This document shows positions 25,092 to 36,671 of a DNA stretch of 64,000 nucleotides, piece by piece (the first letter of the stretch is position 1; each line of letters starts with the position of its first letter). The notes below the pieces were generated by a model, which searched no databases, had not been told where the DNA came from, and saw only the letters and a program-made list of their open reading frames with translations. The translations under genes were made by a program, and so were the position numbers. This DNA comes from Condylostoma magnum (Eukaryota; Ciliophora; Heterotrichea; Heterotrichida; Condylostomatidae). The DNA lies in NCBI GenBank assembly GCA_920105805.1, contig CAKKTI010000007.1, positions 62,001 to 126,000 on the forward strand. The letters are read 5' to 3'.

Positions 25092-26492
25092 TTAACAATT
25101 TACATTCTGATTTTCTTTTCCTCGTTGTGTTGTAATGTAATCTCTTAAATAGTCGCTATAAAATGTCTCTAAATGAAACGTCTGTCGATTTACAGTCCTG
25201 ATATCCTCCACCTTAGCTAGGATCTTCAAATAATCAATCAAAGAGTACAACTCCTTATCCTCAGGGTCATTGCTTCAAGAGATTATAGGGATTCCATTAT
25301 CAAGCTAATACGAGAAACTATAGGCTGCATTATCGACAATTACTAAGTCCTCAAGTCTCCTATTATACAAAATCCTTAAATCCTTTATATAGACTCCATC
25401 AACAATGATGCAATTGTCTCTATAAAGTCTATGATGTATTAATTATCCCGTGGGGTCTAAGTAGTTTAGTACTTCATCAGCGTAGCATTAATGACTAGCA
25501 GTGAATACAATTACTTCAAAGTTAGAATTAGCTGCAATAAGACACTCCTTAACAAACGGCCGTATGTTGATTCCCGCTTAAATTTACTCACCTGAGGGAA
25601 AACTGATTGAAATAGGAACTTCTCCCTGATTCGGACCTCCACAACAGTGTACTAATGTCTCATCTAGATCAAAAATAACAGTTTTTTTATTCTCATAGCC
25701 CTGCCGTTTAGGAAGATAAAGCATTTTGGACCTTATCATCTGAGGATCTGCCTTAGGTATGTTTTAAATAAACTTCATAGCTTAAAAGGTCTAGAAAAGA
25801 TGCTCGTTATACGCGGATTCACCAGATTACTATGTTTTAACTTAAGTCACTATCTTGCTTATCTGTTAATCCTTTTATTACCTTCTAGCAGACACTCTAT
25901 TGATCCTTTAAGGCTTCAACTACTCTTAGCTCATGCGATGCTTAGGAGTAGAGGCCTTAACAACATTACCTCTTGTTCTTACTCTAGGAGTATTTGACTG
26001 TGGCTAAGGAGTTTGATTCTCCTTTTGCTTCTACAGTAATTACACGGTTTTAGGTGTATATTTCTACTGCTTTACTGGCGTATTTGAGGAGTTACGGCTA
26101 TGCTCTTGTGATTTGTTAGTATACCTTGAAGCTGGAATTGTCTTTTAGCTGCGGTTTTGTCGGAGCAGGGATGCTGGAGATTGGACTGCTCTGGAGTAGT
26201 TGCTAGGCGGTCGGGATAGGTTTTTAGCGGATTGCACTGATTATAGGGATTGTTAGTTTTTGAAGGTGAATTTTGAGGCTTGCTGAGGCTGAGGGGAATT
26301 CATTTTAAATTGGTTTGAATATCCCGGTGATTAGGGGGAGCGAGACAACTGGGCTTACGGAGAGTTTATAGCTGAAAATGTGACAGGTGGAGGTTGATTG
26401 GTCTGACTGTCTGGGAGATCTATTACTAGTTTGTTCATTAGCTTAGATCTGTAAGCTCGTCTGGCAGATATGCTGGATACTTAGTTAGACAT
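25092..26492 (-). CDS. SCP/FCP1-type protein Ser/Thr phosphatase with long disordered N-terminus
   Basis: 466 aa. The N-terminal 250 residues are Ser/Gln/Pro/Arg-rich and disordered. The HAD-phosphatase core begins at TVIFDLDETLVHCCGG, with both catalytic aspartates of DxDxT, followed by RPFVKECL, VIVFTAS, YRDNCI and LVIVDNAAYSF. In the conserved IISWSNDPED segment the Trp is encoded by TGA, matching the Trp of human CTDSP proteins. Family members dephosphorylate phospho-Ser/Thr targets, including the RNA polymerase II CTD. The stop TAA 25092-25094 is followed after 2 bp by the Ras ATG. Confidence 0.92.
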
Positions 26493-26786
26493 TTTTTAAA
26501 TTTAGGAATTTTGAAAAATTATAATCCCACCTTTTTTGGAAAGATTTTAAAGGATTTTGGAAGATAGCAGGTAAAGGTTTTTTGTATAGGGGAGTTTGTT
26601 ATATATTAGCACAACTTATATAAGATTAATAATAAAAATGAGTACTGAAGTTAAAAATATATAACATATAAAGCCTCTAATATTAAAATTGCTATAAGCA
26701 ATATACATATTAATCTAATTAAAGTTTGAAAATATAGAGACAATTAAAAAATATAAGTCTAATATTGACATTATTACTAAAAAAAT

Positions 26787-28196
26787 ATGTTACCTAAAAG
26801 ATCTTTTTCCTCTAAGCCAAAACCTCAAGAATAGTCTACAATTAAACGTAAGGGATCATATTATAAGGAAATTAATAACACAGGATTTCGAACAGAAAGA
26901 ATAGAATTTCAACGTCTTAAAGAATGTGCATGTCCAATATAATAAAATATAACAGCTGTTTAAATAGAAAAGCAAGTCAAGTTTTTAAAATCAAAGGTTA
27001 GATTTTAATACTAAACCAGATCAATGGAAAACTCCCCTCCTAGGAAGAAACGATACATAGCATTAACGACTTCTTATAAGCTAAAACGGGTTTTGAAAAA
27101 ATATACAAATGATCGTCTTGCTTTCGCATTTTGTACTATTAAAGGAATTTGGAGAAAGCTTTTATCTGTGATGTATATAAAAGAAATAGTTAGCTCGGCT
27201 TTGGGAAGATTTAAGTATATTTGGATTAAATAAGCTTACAGAAAGTTAAGTTATAGAATATATTAGAGAAAATTAGCTATGATGAAGCTTTATCCTTTAC
27301 TATATAAGTTGTTTTCTTATAAAAGTGCTTTATTAATGAGAGAAGGCTTATTAAAAATCGGACTGTTTTCTAATCAATAAACTTCTATTTAGAAAGGAGC
27401 ACTATAGATACAAAGTATTCTGACAAAGTAAAAGGTAGCTGTTTTTAACATTTTATAGTCAACTCCGCGGATAATAGATAACAAAACATACTGAAAAAGT
27501 GCATTTTTAAGATTAGAAAATTTATACTATAACAGAATTAACAAGCACAATCGTTCAAATCTCTAAAAATTCCTAAGAAAATGATAGTTTTATAATAAAT
27601 CAGCTAAAATAAGCTAATTCCACAGAATGAAGAAATTCGTATACTTATTGTCTCCAATTGTATACAAAAACTAACGACATTCTATAAAGACACTGCAAAA
27701 TATAGATAAAAAAGGCTAACTAAGTTCCTAATTAGCTTATCTTAAAGTCTACTACCTCCTAAAACGCTATTACTTATCAAAATTATCAACAGGTGTAAGA
27801 TAGCTTAAAAACAACAGTCTCTCCTATTAATCTCCAAAATCTACACAGATATACCATTACAGAAACAATTCCCTTTCCAGCTCAATCACTCTAAAAGCTC
27901 CAATAACAATCCACTAATACATCGATGACATGGTATACGTTACTAAAAGTGACATAGAAGCTTCCTACAACTTACAGCAAAAGTAAAGATTCTACAACCA
28001 CTCATATATCGACTACTCCTCCTTCCGTTCAACGTCTCCTAGAAAAGATAGAGTGAGTCCATTTGCAAGGGCAAACAAAACAAAATTCTTCTACAAAGCT
28101 CCAGTTATGAAACTCACTGAAAGTGCCTTTACAGGCTCAAATTGTCCTGGATGTAAAAGCAGTTTTATACGAAGCACTTGTTTTACCCAAAGGTAG
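26787..28196 (+). CDS. Unknown basic protein, about 469 aa
   Basis: Starts MLPKRSFSSKPKPQEQS. It is very rich in Lys, Arg, Tyr, Leu and Ser with scattered aromatic/basic helical segments such as IKGIWRKLLSVMYIKEIV and RKLSYRIYQRKLAMMKL, which loosely recall Sfi1/IQ-type centrin- or calmodulin-binding repeats. Near the C-terminus a CPGCKSSF pair could bind zinc. Stop candidates are TAG 28194-28196, TAA 28203 and TGA 28206, all before the chromodomain gene's ATG at 28224. Not recognised with confidence. Confidence 0.6.
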
Positions 28197-28223
28197 ATTA
28201 GCTAATGACTTATACTTTTTAAA

Positions 28224-28847
28224 ATGGAGGACTAGGTTTATGAGGTTGAAGCAATACTAGAGAAAAGGTTTATAGAGCATTTAGGGATTTGAGGATATAA
28301 GATCAAGTGGAAAAATTTCCCGGTTGAAGATGCTACTTGGGAGCCCAGTGACAGTGTAAGATAATTAGGACCTATTTTCATGAGATTTGAAGAAGATTGA
28401 GCCAAAAAGCAAAAGAGGCTATAGAGGAGGAGGGAGTTGAGGTAAGTAAGAGCTTAGTAGGCATAGTAAAAAGCAAAAATTGAACAATAGATTAAGAGAT
28501 AAGGCTAAATGAGCAGAAAACAGAATAATGGAGTACAGATTAAAATAGAGTTCTAAAAAAGTGATGATGTTTTTAATAAAGTTAAGGCTGAAGATCAGAA
28601 AGTAAAATAAGATGAAAAGGAGAAATCAAATGAGCTTAAAATTGGAGATTTGACGAAAAATAAGCCTTATAGGATAATAAAGGGTTATACTCATAGAGGG
28701 AAGATTTATTATCTAGTAGCATTTTTGAATAGAAATTGAAATAGGCCAATATTTCCAGGATTATTTCCTTAAGAAGAAGTACTTAAACATTCTCCTAATC
28801 TATTAGATACTTTTATTCTAGAGAATCCAGGTCTAGTAGCTATATAA
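28224..28847 (+). CDS. HP1-like chromodomain protein
   Basis: 207 aa. An N-terminal chromodomain (residues 4-50) reads YEVEAILEKRF, GYKIKWKNFPVEDATWEP, with the aromatic residues for methyl-lysine binding (Tyr, Trp, Trp). A basic Gln/Lys hinge follows, then about 65 C-terminal residues beginning KPYRIIKGYTHRGKIYYLVAF that look like a chromoshadow domain. This is the HP1 layout; HP1 proteins bind H3K9me or H3K27me and, in ciliates, chromodomain proteins also act in programmed DNA elimination. Which of these applies here is not shown. Two Trp residues are encoded by TGA. The stop is TAA 28845-28847 followed directly by TGA. Confidence 0.85.
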
Positions 28848-29134
28848 TGATAATATTAATTACATGCTTATTTGATTCTTTTGTATTCTATAATATTTAA
28901 AACCAGTACATAATAAGAGCTCTTTATGCAAAAATTAGCATTTCATGTATAATATTTTCTCTTTTTCAATACTATAGTAAATTGATATTCTAATATATAA
29001 AAGAAAGTACTTATGAGTAGAAATAAAAGCTCTATGATTCTTTGTTCAAACACCAACTGTTAGCAATACACTAGAATACTATAAATCCTATCAATACATT
29101 AAAACTATTCCTAAAACATCCATCATTATAATAA

Positions 29135-29692
29135 ATGTGAAATCAAATAACTTGTAGTTAAGCGTATTAAAAGAAACTAGATAAGTATAAAAGAGAAATT
29201 GAACAAATCTAAATATCAAAATCTCAATCTACATTAAAGAATAATTTTAAACACAAAGTAAAGAAAAACAAATCTTTGACAAGAAATTCTAAATTTCGGA
29301 AACAAATTGAGATTTCTATTGATAATAACAATGAAATCCTATTAAATAAAATTTAATCGATCTCAAATACATAAAATTAGCTTCATCCTATAACAATAAT
29401 TAAGTAATCTAGACTTCCCAAATCCTTGAATAAGGGAAAACGGGCCAGGGATTTGATATAAAAGGAAATTGAAAATAGAGTAATTTGTAATCAGCGTTTA
29501 TTATAGAGACTTTAAAGCTCGAAATCAGTGTACTCAGTTAAATAATGATAAAATAGTAGAAAACATAATCTATATCTGAGGAAAAATATAAGCTAAAATA
29601 AAATGAAAACAAGTTGGAGTATAAGACCGACAACACAAGCTACAGTGAAAAGATAATTAGAACCTTTAGGTAGTAATATATCAAAGCCTTAA
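29135..29692 (+). CDS. CFAP97/Hemingway-like ciliary protein (candidate)
   Basis: 185 aa. The pattern of a charged helix (LDKYKREIEQIQ), then NEILLNKIQSI, PKSLNKGKRARDLIQKEIEN, NQRLLQRLQSSKSVYS resembles the short CFAP97-domain proteins associated with axonemes. The ATG at 29135 is the first in-frame Met and the very next codon is TGA, read as Trp. The stop is TAA 29690-29692. The family call is by pattern memory and is moderate; ciliary role would follow from it. Confidence 0.5.
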
Positions 29693-30849
29693 AATAATTA
29701 TTCACTGTATATTTTATTAGATGATAATATTTCATTCATTAAGTGCAAACATAGATAAAAGGTAAATATGGTTTGATAAAGTAAGGTGATTAAATGAAAG
29801 TTGTATTGTGAGTGAATCTAACTCAGTCGTAAATAGATTATGTAATCTTAATTATTGAGAAGAAGTTAGAAAATATATTACTTTACTTCACTATTGTTTA
29901 TATGCAACTAATAAGAAATATAGAAATGCTATATCTTAAAATTAAACAGAATTGAAAATAAAGGTTTTTACAATTGATATATTATTTTAAATACGTTATA
30001 ATCGATATAATAAAAGATACTTAATTTGATGATTTTATTAAATCTGATTCTACATATATGTTATAGAAGAAAATTACCTATAAATCGAGCCATGAAGAAA
30101 TGTTATTCTATATAATATTTGATGAAGTTGGAATCTAAGCTGTAATATTCAACTAAAGCAATAATATAAGATACTACAAATTTATCAAATTTCTAACATG
30201 AGAAATATATCATTATAATAGCCAATGTTTTAAGGATTTTAACCTCGATATAAGTAAAGGTTTAATTTAGAACAAATTGTATTATTTAATTATCAACTTA
30301 CAATCAGGAATTGCAAAAATTAATAAACTCGCTAGCTAATCATCTTAACAATTTAATGGATTGAAATTTTCTTATTAAAAATTTAGCTAAAATATTAAGG
30401 TACTTGTTTAGAAGGAAAGTATTGATTAAGCATTTGAAATCTAAATAATTGTGATATCATACTTTATTCCTGGTTTTATATAGAGAAAGCATTAAACAGA
30501 TAACTTCTTTATATGAAGGGGTTGCTTGTAGATATTACAAAGATATAATGTGTAATAATATTTGGTTTTATCTGCTCTATTTTATAAAACAGTTTATTTT
30601 CTCAATACACTGAAATAGATTACTTTCAATCTTAATATTCTTGATGACTGTTTTTCTATTACTTAGGTAATGCACAATTTTATTATACAATGCAAATAAT
30701 AAAAATGGTTATTATACAGATTATTAATAATCCAATTGCATACCTATTAAATCGAGCATCTTTTCAATACTAATGATAAAATTCAACTAAAAATACACTT
30801 TACTATATATCTTTAAATGACAATAAAGTAACAAGCTAGTCCTAAAAAT
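29693..30849. other. Gene-free AT-rich block, about 1.16 kb
   Basis: Between convergent genes. Two different plus-strand frames translate into equally plausible-looking AT-biased protein because no triplet is a fixed stop, so openness carries no weight. No domain, repeat, tRNA or structured RNA was recognised. Confidence 0.5.
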
Positions 30850-31017
30850 TTATTTATTAATAATTTTTTCACAGCTTTTTTCTTCTAGAGAACTTTATCT
30901 TCTTGAATATAGCTAATTACACCCTAAAGCTTATAACTAAGGCACTTTAATAACTATTTCCCCAACTTAAACTTCATACTCTTACTTCTTTTTCTGTTTA
31001 GCTACACAACAACCCAT
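30850..31017 (-). CDS. Very small protein with N-terminal MGCC acylation signal
   Basis: 55 aa: starts MGCCVAKQKKKQEYEV and ends KSCEKIINK at TAA 30850-30852. Gly2 and Cys3/Cys4 followed by a Lys cluster are a strong dual-acylation and basic-patch membrane signal. No domain. It lies 65 bp downstream of the PUF gene stop, same strand. Confidence 0.5.
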
Positions 31018-31082
31018 TTTACAATAAATTTATTCATATACAACAACAAACATAATGAAATATTATATTAGTGTAACTTTTT

Positions 31083-32231
31083 TCACTCTAAATACTCGCA
31101 TACTAAAAGGATCTCATCCCATCTAGTCTTCAACTTCTTTTGGTGTAATAAAGAATAAATTTTCCTAATTGCACCTTTAAGTAAATTCCTTGCAGCACCA
31201 TTAGACTTTTATGCAGCAGTTTTTAGCACATAGCACCCGTAAGGACTATTAAGCAACATTTGTAATTTACTGGATTCAGTTAATTCAAACAACAAATTTT
31301 CTCTTAGATAGTCAATTCTCATAAACTTCTCCATTACATTACTTGAAAACTTTTAAACGCAGAGTTAAGCACTGTTTCCTTCTACCTTTTCTACTATCTT
31401 TTAGTACAACCCGGGAATCTGGAACTCTATCATATACTAGATAAGATAATTTCCATAAGGATCTTGAATTAATACTAAAAAGTTATTCAGTACTTCATTG
31501 ATAACAAAAGGATTGATAGCGCACTTTTTAACTACACATAATCCTAACTTATCAGTTGCAAGCTCTGTAATGCTTCCTAGAAGTTAGTTAATCAAAAACC
31601 CTGTGTTTTTTAGGGTAATTAATAATCTCTGGATTACATGGGATGCAAATTAATGTTTTGATAAGGTTAAAGCATTAGTTGCAAAACTCCTTGCATATAT
31701 TTCCTCCTCTTAAGGTAAACTAGCAAGACCTATTAGAGTCTATAAGGAATGAGTACCTCTGGGATTCATGGCAATCTGCTGTAGACCATGCTCCATACCT
31801 TGTATTAATATAAGCCTCTACGATGAATTACAAGACTGGAACAGTGTCTGACATAGATAGTTGCCATACAAATCTACCATAAGTTCAGAAATCTGCGAAC
31901 ACTACAGCCCAAATCCGGGGGGTGGAGCATTCAACGTTCTCTATGCCAATGTTTTAACAATTTACTCAACTTCCTCAGGTGTTGCCCTCTGGATAATCGA
32001 CTAAGCCTGCTTGCTGCCCGCCTTGGTCTTGCTTAGATTGACTAGGTTGTCGAATTCTTATTATTGGAAGCAGCATTCGAATTCTGGGAATGAATCAGGA
32101 GTGATGTCATTAGTCTTAGCGCTGCTGTCTTGGCTAAGGAGGTTTTCGAAGAAGGAAGTCATTGATTTTTAGGCTGGGAATTCGTACTGTGAGAAATCAA
32201 CTTGATTAAACTGTATTCTAAACTTGTTCAT
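31083..32231 (-). CDS. Pumilio/PUF-family RNA-binding protein
   Basis: 382 aa with a C-terminal array of Puf repeats from about residue 115 to 350. Recognition helices are visible as GNYLCQTLFQ, RGTHSLQTLI, FASHVIQRLL, LGLCVVKKC, YGNYLIQYMI, SSNVMEKFM and YGCYVLKT. Such proteins bind specific 8-9-base motifs in 3' UTRs and repress or localise mRNAs. At least seven repeats are visible; the usual eight may include a degenerate one. Ends CEYLE then TGA 31083-31085. Given the extremely short 3' UTRs here, where its targets' sites would lie is an open question. Confidence 0.92.
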
Positions 32232-32351
32232 TTTATATTTCTGCCTATGGAAATCGTTTGGTTAAAAGCAAGATCAATGGCTGCAATTCAATTATTAGTT
32301 GAGAATGGTTAGGGAAGAGATATATTTAATAATTGCCATAAAGTATAAAAA

Positions 32352-33536
32352 CTAACTGATTTGACGCTTGACTATGATTCCGTAGGCCGTGATTAGTATT
32401 CCGATCCATAGTCATATTATAAGTTTGCCTATTATCTCGTCTTAGATGTTTTCTCTGATGATAACTTCTGCTCTACTGAATTTAGCCAAAGTGTTTATAA
32501 AAGCTATTAGTTCATTTCGCTGTACTTCGGGATTCTGGGAAAATAAGAACTTGAAAGCAGTTCCTAGGCCGTATATCTACAATTTCCCATGTAGTCGGCA
32601 TTTTTCACATCCTACACAGTCGATTATTCTACTTATATTGAAAAAGTTTCGTCGTATTTGCTCTTTAAGCATTTCACCCTCCGCTTCTTAGAAAAACGAT
32701 GATTCTTATAGAATACTATCGCATTGAGAAGACATTGTATCCATTATTGTATTTATTTGCCTTTTTGTTAAAGCATCCTCTGTCTTATTTCCAGTTGTAT
32801 ACTAAAATTGTTTAATATAATCAGCTGCTTTATTGGCAGATTGAACTAGTAATGCAAATGCAGTATAAAAGTTATCGATTCTTTCCTTGTAATTACCTAC
32901 TCTGTCATAAAACATAGTGATATTTCTTATAAGATAATCATCTATCTATTCTAATGATATCAGGTTATTATACCTAGGATGCAAATAGTTTCTACTTATA
33001 TGCGTGTTTATGTTAGAGTGTAATCCACTGATTATCTAATAAAATAATCTTTCTTCAACACATAAATCTTCATTCTCACTAAAGCAATTCTCATTATATA
33101 TAGCATTTCATATATGCTGTCCTTGATAGTTTGTATAAGCTTCGCCATTAAGTAAAATATTAACATATGTGTCTGGAACTTCTTACTTAATCCATGATTC
33201 AGTTTTTTCAGTCCAACCTTCAAAGTAGGACTATAGTGATAAATCTAGATTTTCATACTAGTCTTCCCATTGTTCCGGAATCTCATTTGAGTCACACTCA
33301 CATACCGCACAACTGGCAAGCTCGCAGAAGTAGTTTTACGCCCAGAAAGGACAATCATCATCCAGTTTTACTTTAAAATACCTAAAAAACTTTCCATGCC
33401 TTAAGGTTTCTAGTTGATTGTTAATTTATTGATTCATTTGTTAAAGTTGAGACACGTCACATATGAGAGGTTCTAGTGCACCTTCAGGCAATTGTAAAGA
33501 CGATAACCAGGAAAATAAAGTTAGAATAAAGTCCAT
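32352..33536 (-). CDS. ERO1: ERO1-type endoplasmic reticulum thiol oxidase
   Basis: 394 aa. N-terminal hydrophobic signal ([14 protein letters not shown]), shuttle cysteines CAVCEC (about residue 74), [20 protein letters not shown] and [17 protein letters not shown], and the FAD/active-site stretch [20 protein letters not shown] (about 310). The Trp in QHIWNAIYNE, conserved in ERO1, is a TGA codon. A C-terminal membrane helix (about 370-390, [17 protein letters not shown]) anchors it, as in fungal or plant forms. ERO1 oxidises PDI using O2 and FAD in the ER lumen. The stop is TAG 32352-32354. Confidence 0.95.
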
Positions 33537-33556
33537 TTTGCTATTTATAAATCCTT

Positions 33557-34612
33557 TTAACTATATACATACTAATCTTTCTTAATCCGTATACCATTTC
33601 TCCATATACCTTCTATACTCTCACCCTTTGAATTGATAAAATTACCTTTACCATGCTATTTTCCATCAAATCACTCTCCCTCATACCTTCTGCCATCAGG
33701 TCACGTGAAGACTCCTTCTCCTTGCTTCTTATCATTAAAATACTGTCCAACATAACACCTGCCATCACTCCATACAAACTTTCCCTGTCCATGCATTTTA
33801 TTAAAGTTTCATTCTCCCTAATACACCCTTCCATCATTCCACATATACACCCCGCACCCATGTATATTGTTCTCCAAAAACTCCCCTTCATAGCTGCTTC
33901 CATCAGTTCATTTAAACGATCCATGTCCTTATTTCTTGCCATCAACATACCCTCCCTTATAGCAAGCCCCATCCTCTCAGAACTCCTCCCCATATCCATT
34001 CTACTTATCATCTAATCAGTGTCCTTTATATACAGCTCCCTCTTTGTTGTAATAAGTGCCCTTTCCTTAGGCCTTGTCTTCAAATCACTCTCCCTCATAT
34101 ACATCCCCATCAGCATGAATTAGTCTTCCTAAGCCCTGAGCCATATCATATTACCACTAACCTTCATATTAGGATCCATCTTCTCATATTTACACTCCAG
34201 ATCCATGTCTTTGCTAATCAAGCGATCATTCCCCTGTGTAAATAGAAGCATTGTCTATTAAAATAGGGCCCATCTTTACCCTAGGAACGCTGTCATCTAA
34301 AGGACGGATTATATATTCACCGAAGTTTTATAAAGCTTCCCTTGTTTGAGGGTTTGAAAAATCAGGAATACAGGAAATTTACTGGAGACTGTGAAGAGGT
34401 TGCTCTATCTATCCTCTGTTTTGTATAACCAAGCGAAGGTATTAGCGATCTAAAAAGCCTCGTAGAATTGATTGCATTTAGATGATTTCAGGCTAGGTAA
34501 AAGGTTGAGTTTGTAATCCAGATTAAGGCTTTATTTTTTTAGTTTCTGAGGTAAAAGAAATATCGTTATCATTAGTAGGACCTTTTAAACATGCTGCACA
34601 GCTTACTCCCAT
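33557..34612 (-). CDS. MORN-repeat protein with acylated N-terminus and IQ-like helix
   Basis: 351 aa. Starts [12 protein letters not shown], a myristoylation/palmitoylation signal. An IQ-like helix ([21 protein letters not shown]) lies around residues 49-69. From about 120 to 340 there are roughly ten MORN repeats of the form YEGEWFEDKAQGKG. Nine of the repeat tryptophans are encoded by TGA and four Trp codons are TGG, so the repeat register itself proves the Trp reading. MORN proteins bind membranes or scaffold the cell cortex. The stop is TAA 33557-33559, 20 bp from the ERO1 ATG. A paralogue-like gene lies at 59569. Confidence 0.93.
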
Positions 34613-34712
34613 TTAATTTTTAGAGGTGTATAAGAAAGTGTTGTAAAATTACTGATTTTAGTATTGGTAAAACATAAAAACATAACTACATACTATATAA
34701 AGCTATTGTATT

Positions 34713-35147
34713 TCAAAAATTACTCTTGGTTTTTCTTATTCTAGGACGTATTTTACTACGCTTTATTTCGATCACTTCAATATTCTCAGTTATTTTTTAT
34801 TTCTGTTTACTATAAACCTACGCAGTAGACTGAAACTCAATTTCAGGGATTTAAATTTATGTAGATTACTCCTCATTTTCGTCAATTTCAAATGAATCAT
34901 CAGAAGATACACTTTTGAATTTAGACTAAACCATATTAAATACTGTAGTAAATGACCTTTTAAGCCAAGAGCCTTTATCAAGCTGCTTTTGCTACTTTTT
35001 TAGTTTTCTGTTAATTTAAACCAAGTGGAAGTTGTCTTATTATTAATCAAATAAACACTATTCTAGATCCTTAACAGTTCTTTACATTCTTTGCAGTGAT
35101 TGCTTAAGCTCTTCCTTAGTTAAAGTTTGTAATATTGGCCTATACAT
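34713..35147 (-). CDS. Small coiled-coil protein, 144 aa
   Basis: Starts MYRPILQTLTKEELKQSLQR with an N-terminal helix/coil to about residue 60, a middle SVSSDDSFEIDENEE acidic segment and a basic end SKIRPRIRKTKSNF before TGA 34713-34715. No family recognised. Its start codon is only 4 bp from the divergent gene's start at 35152. Confidence 0.65.
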
Positions 35148-35151
35148 AAAA
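35148..35151. promoter_or_regulatory. 4-bp gap between divergent start codons
   Basis: The sequence CAT-aaaa-ATG joins two start codons pointing apart. Any promoter or 5' UTR of one gene must lie inside the other's coding sequence, unless one gene uses a downstream Met (codon 22 in the minus gene, about codon 42 in the plus gene). Confidence 0.6.
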
Positions 35152-36615
35152 ATGTCAACTGATGCTAAAATAACATAATAGGATTTAAAAATCTTCAATA
35201 TATAAGGAGAATTAACTCTATTTTAAGAGGAACAGCACGACCTGAATGAAAGTACACAAAACAGAATAAATGGAATGTAAAATAATTTGAATAATCTAAC
35301 TTCATAAGTAGCGAATATGAAATTACTTCTAAATGAGAAGCTGTCATCTATTGATTTTACTAATTTCAAACGGTAATATAAGGAAACTATCAGTAATTTT
35401 GTTACTAATGAATAATTCAGATGATTAATAAATGAAGTCGGAACTAAATCTCCATTGAACGAAGTGAAGTTATTGGAAGAAAGGTTGTCTGAAACATAGG
35501 AGTTATTATCTTATTATGCTAAATTTACGGATGTAGAAGAATCAATTAAATAGTCAATCGAGGCATTGGAAAAAATTTATTTGAAGTAACAAGTTTTCAG
35601 TGGAGAAATGTAAAGGGTGTATAAGAGGATTGAGGAGGACTAGAAAAAAATTACTAGGAAATTTTAATAGCAAGATTAAGGTATATAAGAAACTAAACAA
35701 TCTATTAAAAAACTGTATTAAACCCTAAAGTCAAAACCTTGGTCTTAAGATATAGAAAATGTTAATTAAATCATGCATTAGAAAGTAGATAGCAATAAAT
35801 TAACATCAATCTAAAATTTCTTTGAAGAAAGTAAGACTCTTATAGTTCAATTTGACAATCGTTAAAAGTATTTTTAAGATGCATTAGAAAGATTTGATGA
35901 GATAATTTGCAATAAAGCTAATAAGGATACTATGATTTAATTAGAAGAAAAAATAGATAAAGTTCCTTTATTTGAGACAACTGAGAACTTAAGATAAGCG
36001 TTAGAGCTTTAAATTCAGCAGATTAATGAAAAGATTGACTAAAGTAGTAACTCTATAAAGCATATAAATGAAAACATGGAATTTACTAACATAATAGGAA
36101 AGCATTTTAAAAGGGAAAGATCAGATTTTAAGAATGTTTTTATGAGACTTGATGAAATAGAATAATTAGTAGGCTCAAAAGCAGATAAATCTGATATAAT
36201 AAATTGAAATGATTAGGTTGCTTTAAAAACAGATTAAACTAAGCAGTGAAATATTATTGAATAAATCCAATCCTAGCTCCATACTTAAAATATTCTTTTC
36301 TAGCATCTAGTATAAAGTTTTGTTGCATCAGGGGATTCAAAAGCTTAGAGAAATCGAAGCAGGAAGGAAATTTTAACGAATATTAGAAATATACTGATGA
36401 TTTCAACTAAATTGAATTAAAACGATGAATTATTTACCTCCAGAATCAAATTTAATCGATCAGTACAACCAAGTAGGAAAAATGCGCATAGATCTACAGA
36501 GTGCTCTCCTAGATCTATTTAAGAGTTCCCTTAATTGTAATTAGTGAAGCACTCAAGAACCAATTCCGTTGACATGAAGTCTCGTCCAATTAAAGCCCTT
36601 TCTATTAAAATCTAA
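35152..36615 (+). CDS. Coiled-coil protein, about 487 aa
   Basis: Starts MSTDAKITQQDLKIFNIQ. Residues about 20-390 are a near-continuous coiled coil with repeated Gln from TAA/TAG (ELTLFQEEQHDLNE, LNEVKLLEERLSETQELLS). The basic Ser/Arg-rich tail ends RPIKALSIKI before TAA 36613-36615. No family recognised; cytoskeletal structural role is only a guess. Confidence 0.75.
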
Positions 36616-36671
36616 GATATTATTATAATCTCCCATTTTTACTTGTTTGCTAAACTCTAATAATTTTCACT

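Noticed and set aside
29790-30640. A continuous plus-strand reading of more than 250 codons starting at an ATG near 29790
   Set aside because: A second frame over the same bases is equally open and equally plausible; with no fixed stops and AT-rich DNA, openness means nothing and no domain appears.
32446-33376. Plus-strand ORFs opposite the ERO1 gene
   Set aside because: ERO1 motifs fix the minus strand; the plus readings are antisense shadows without domains.
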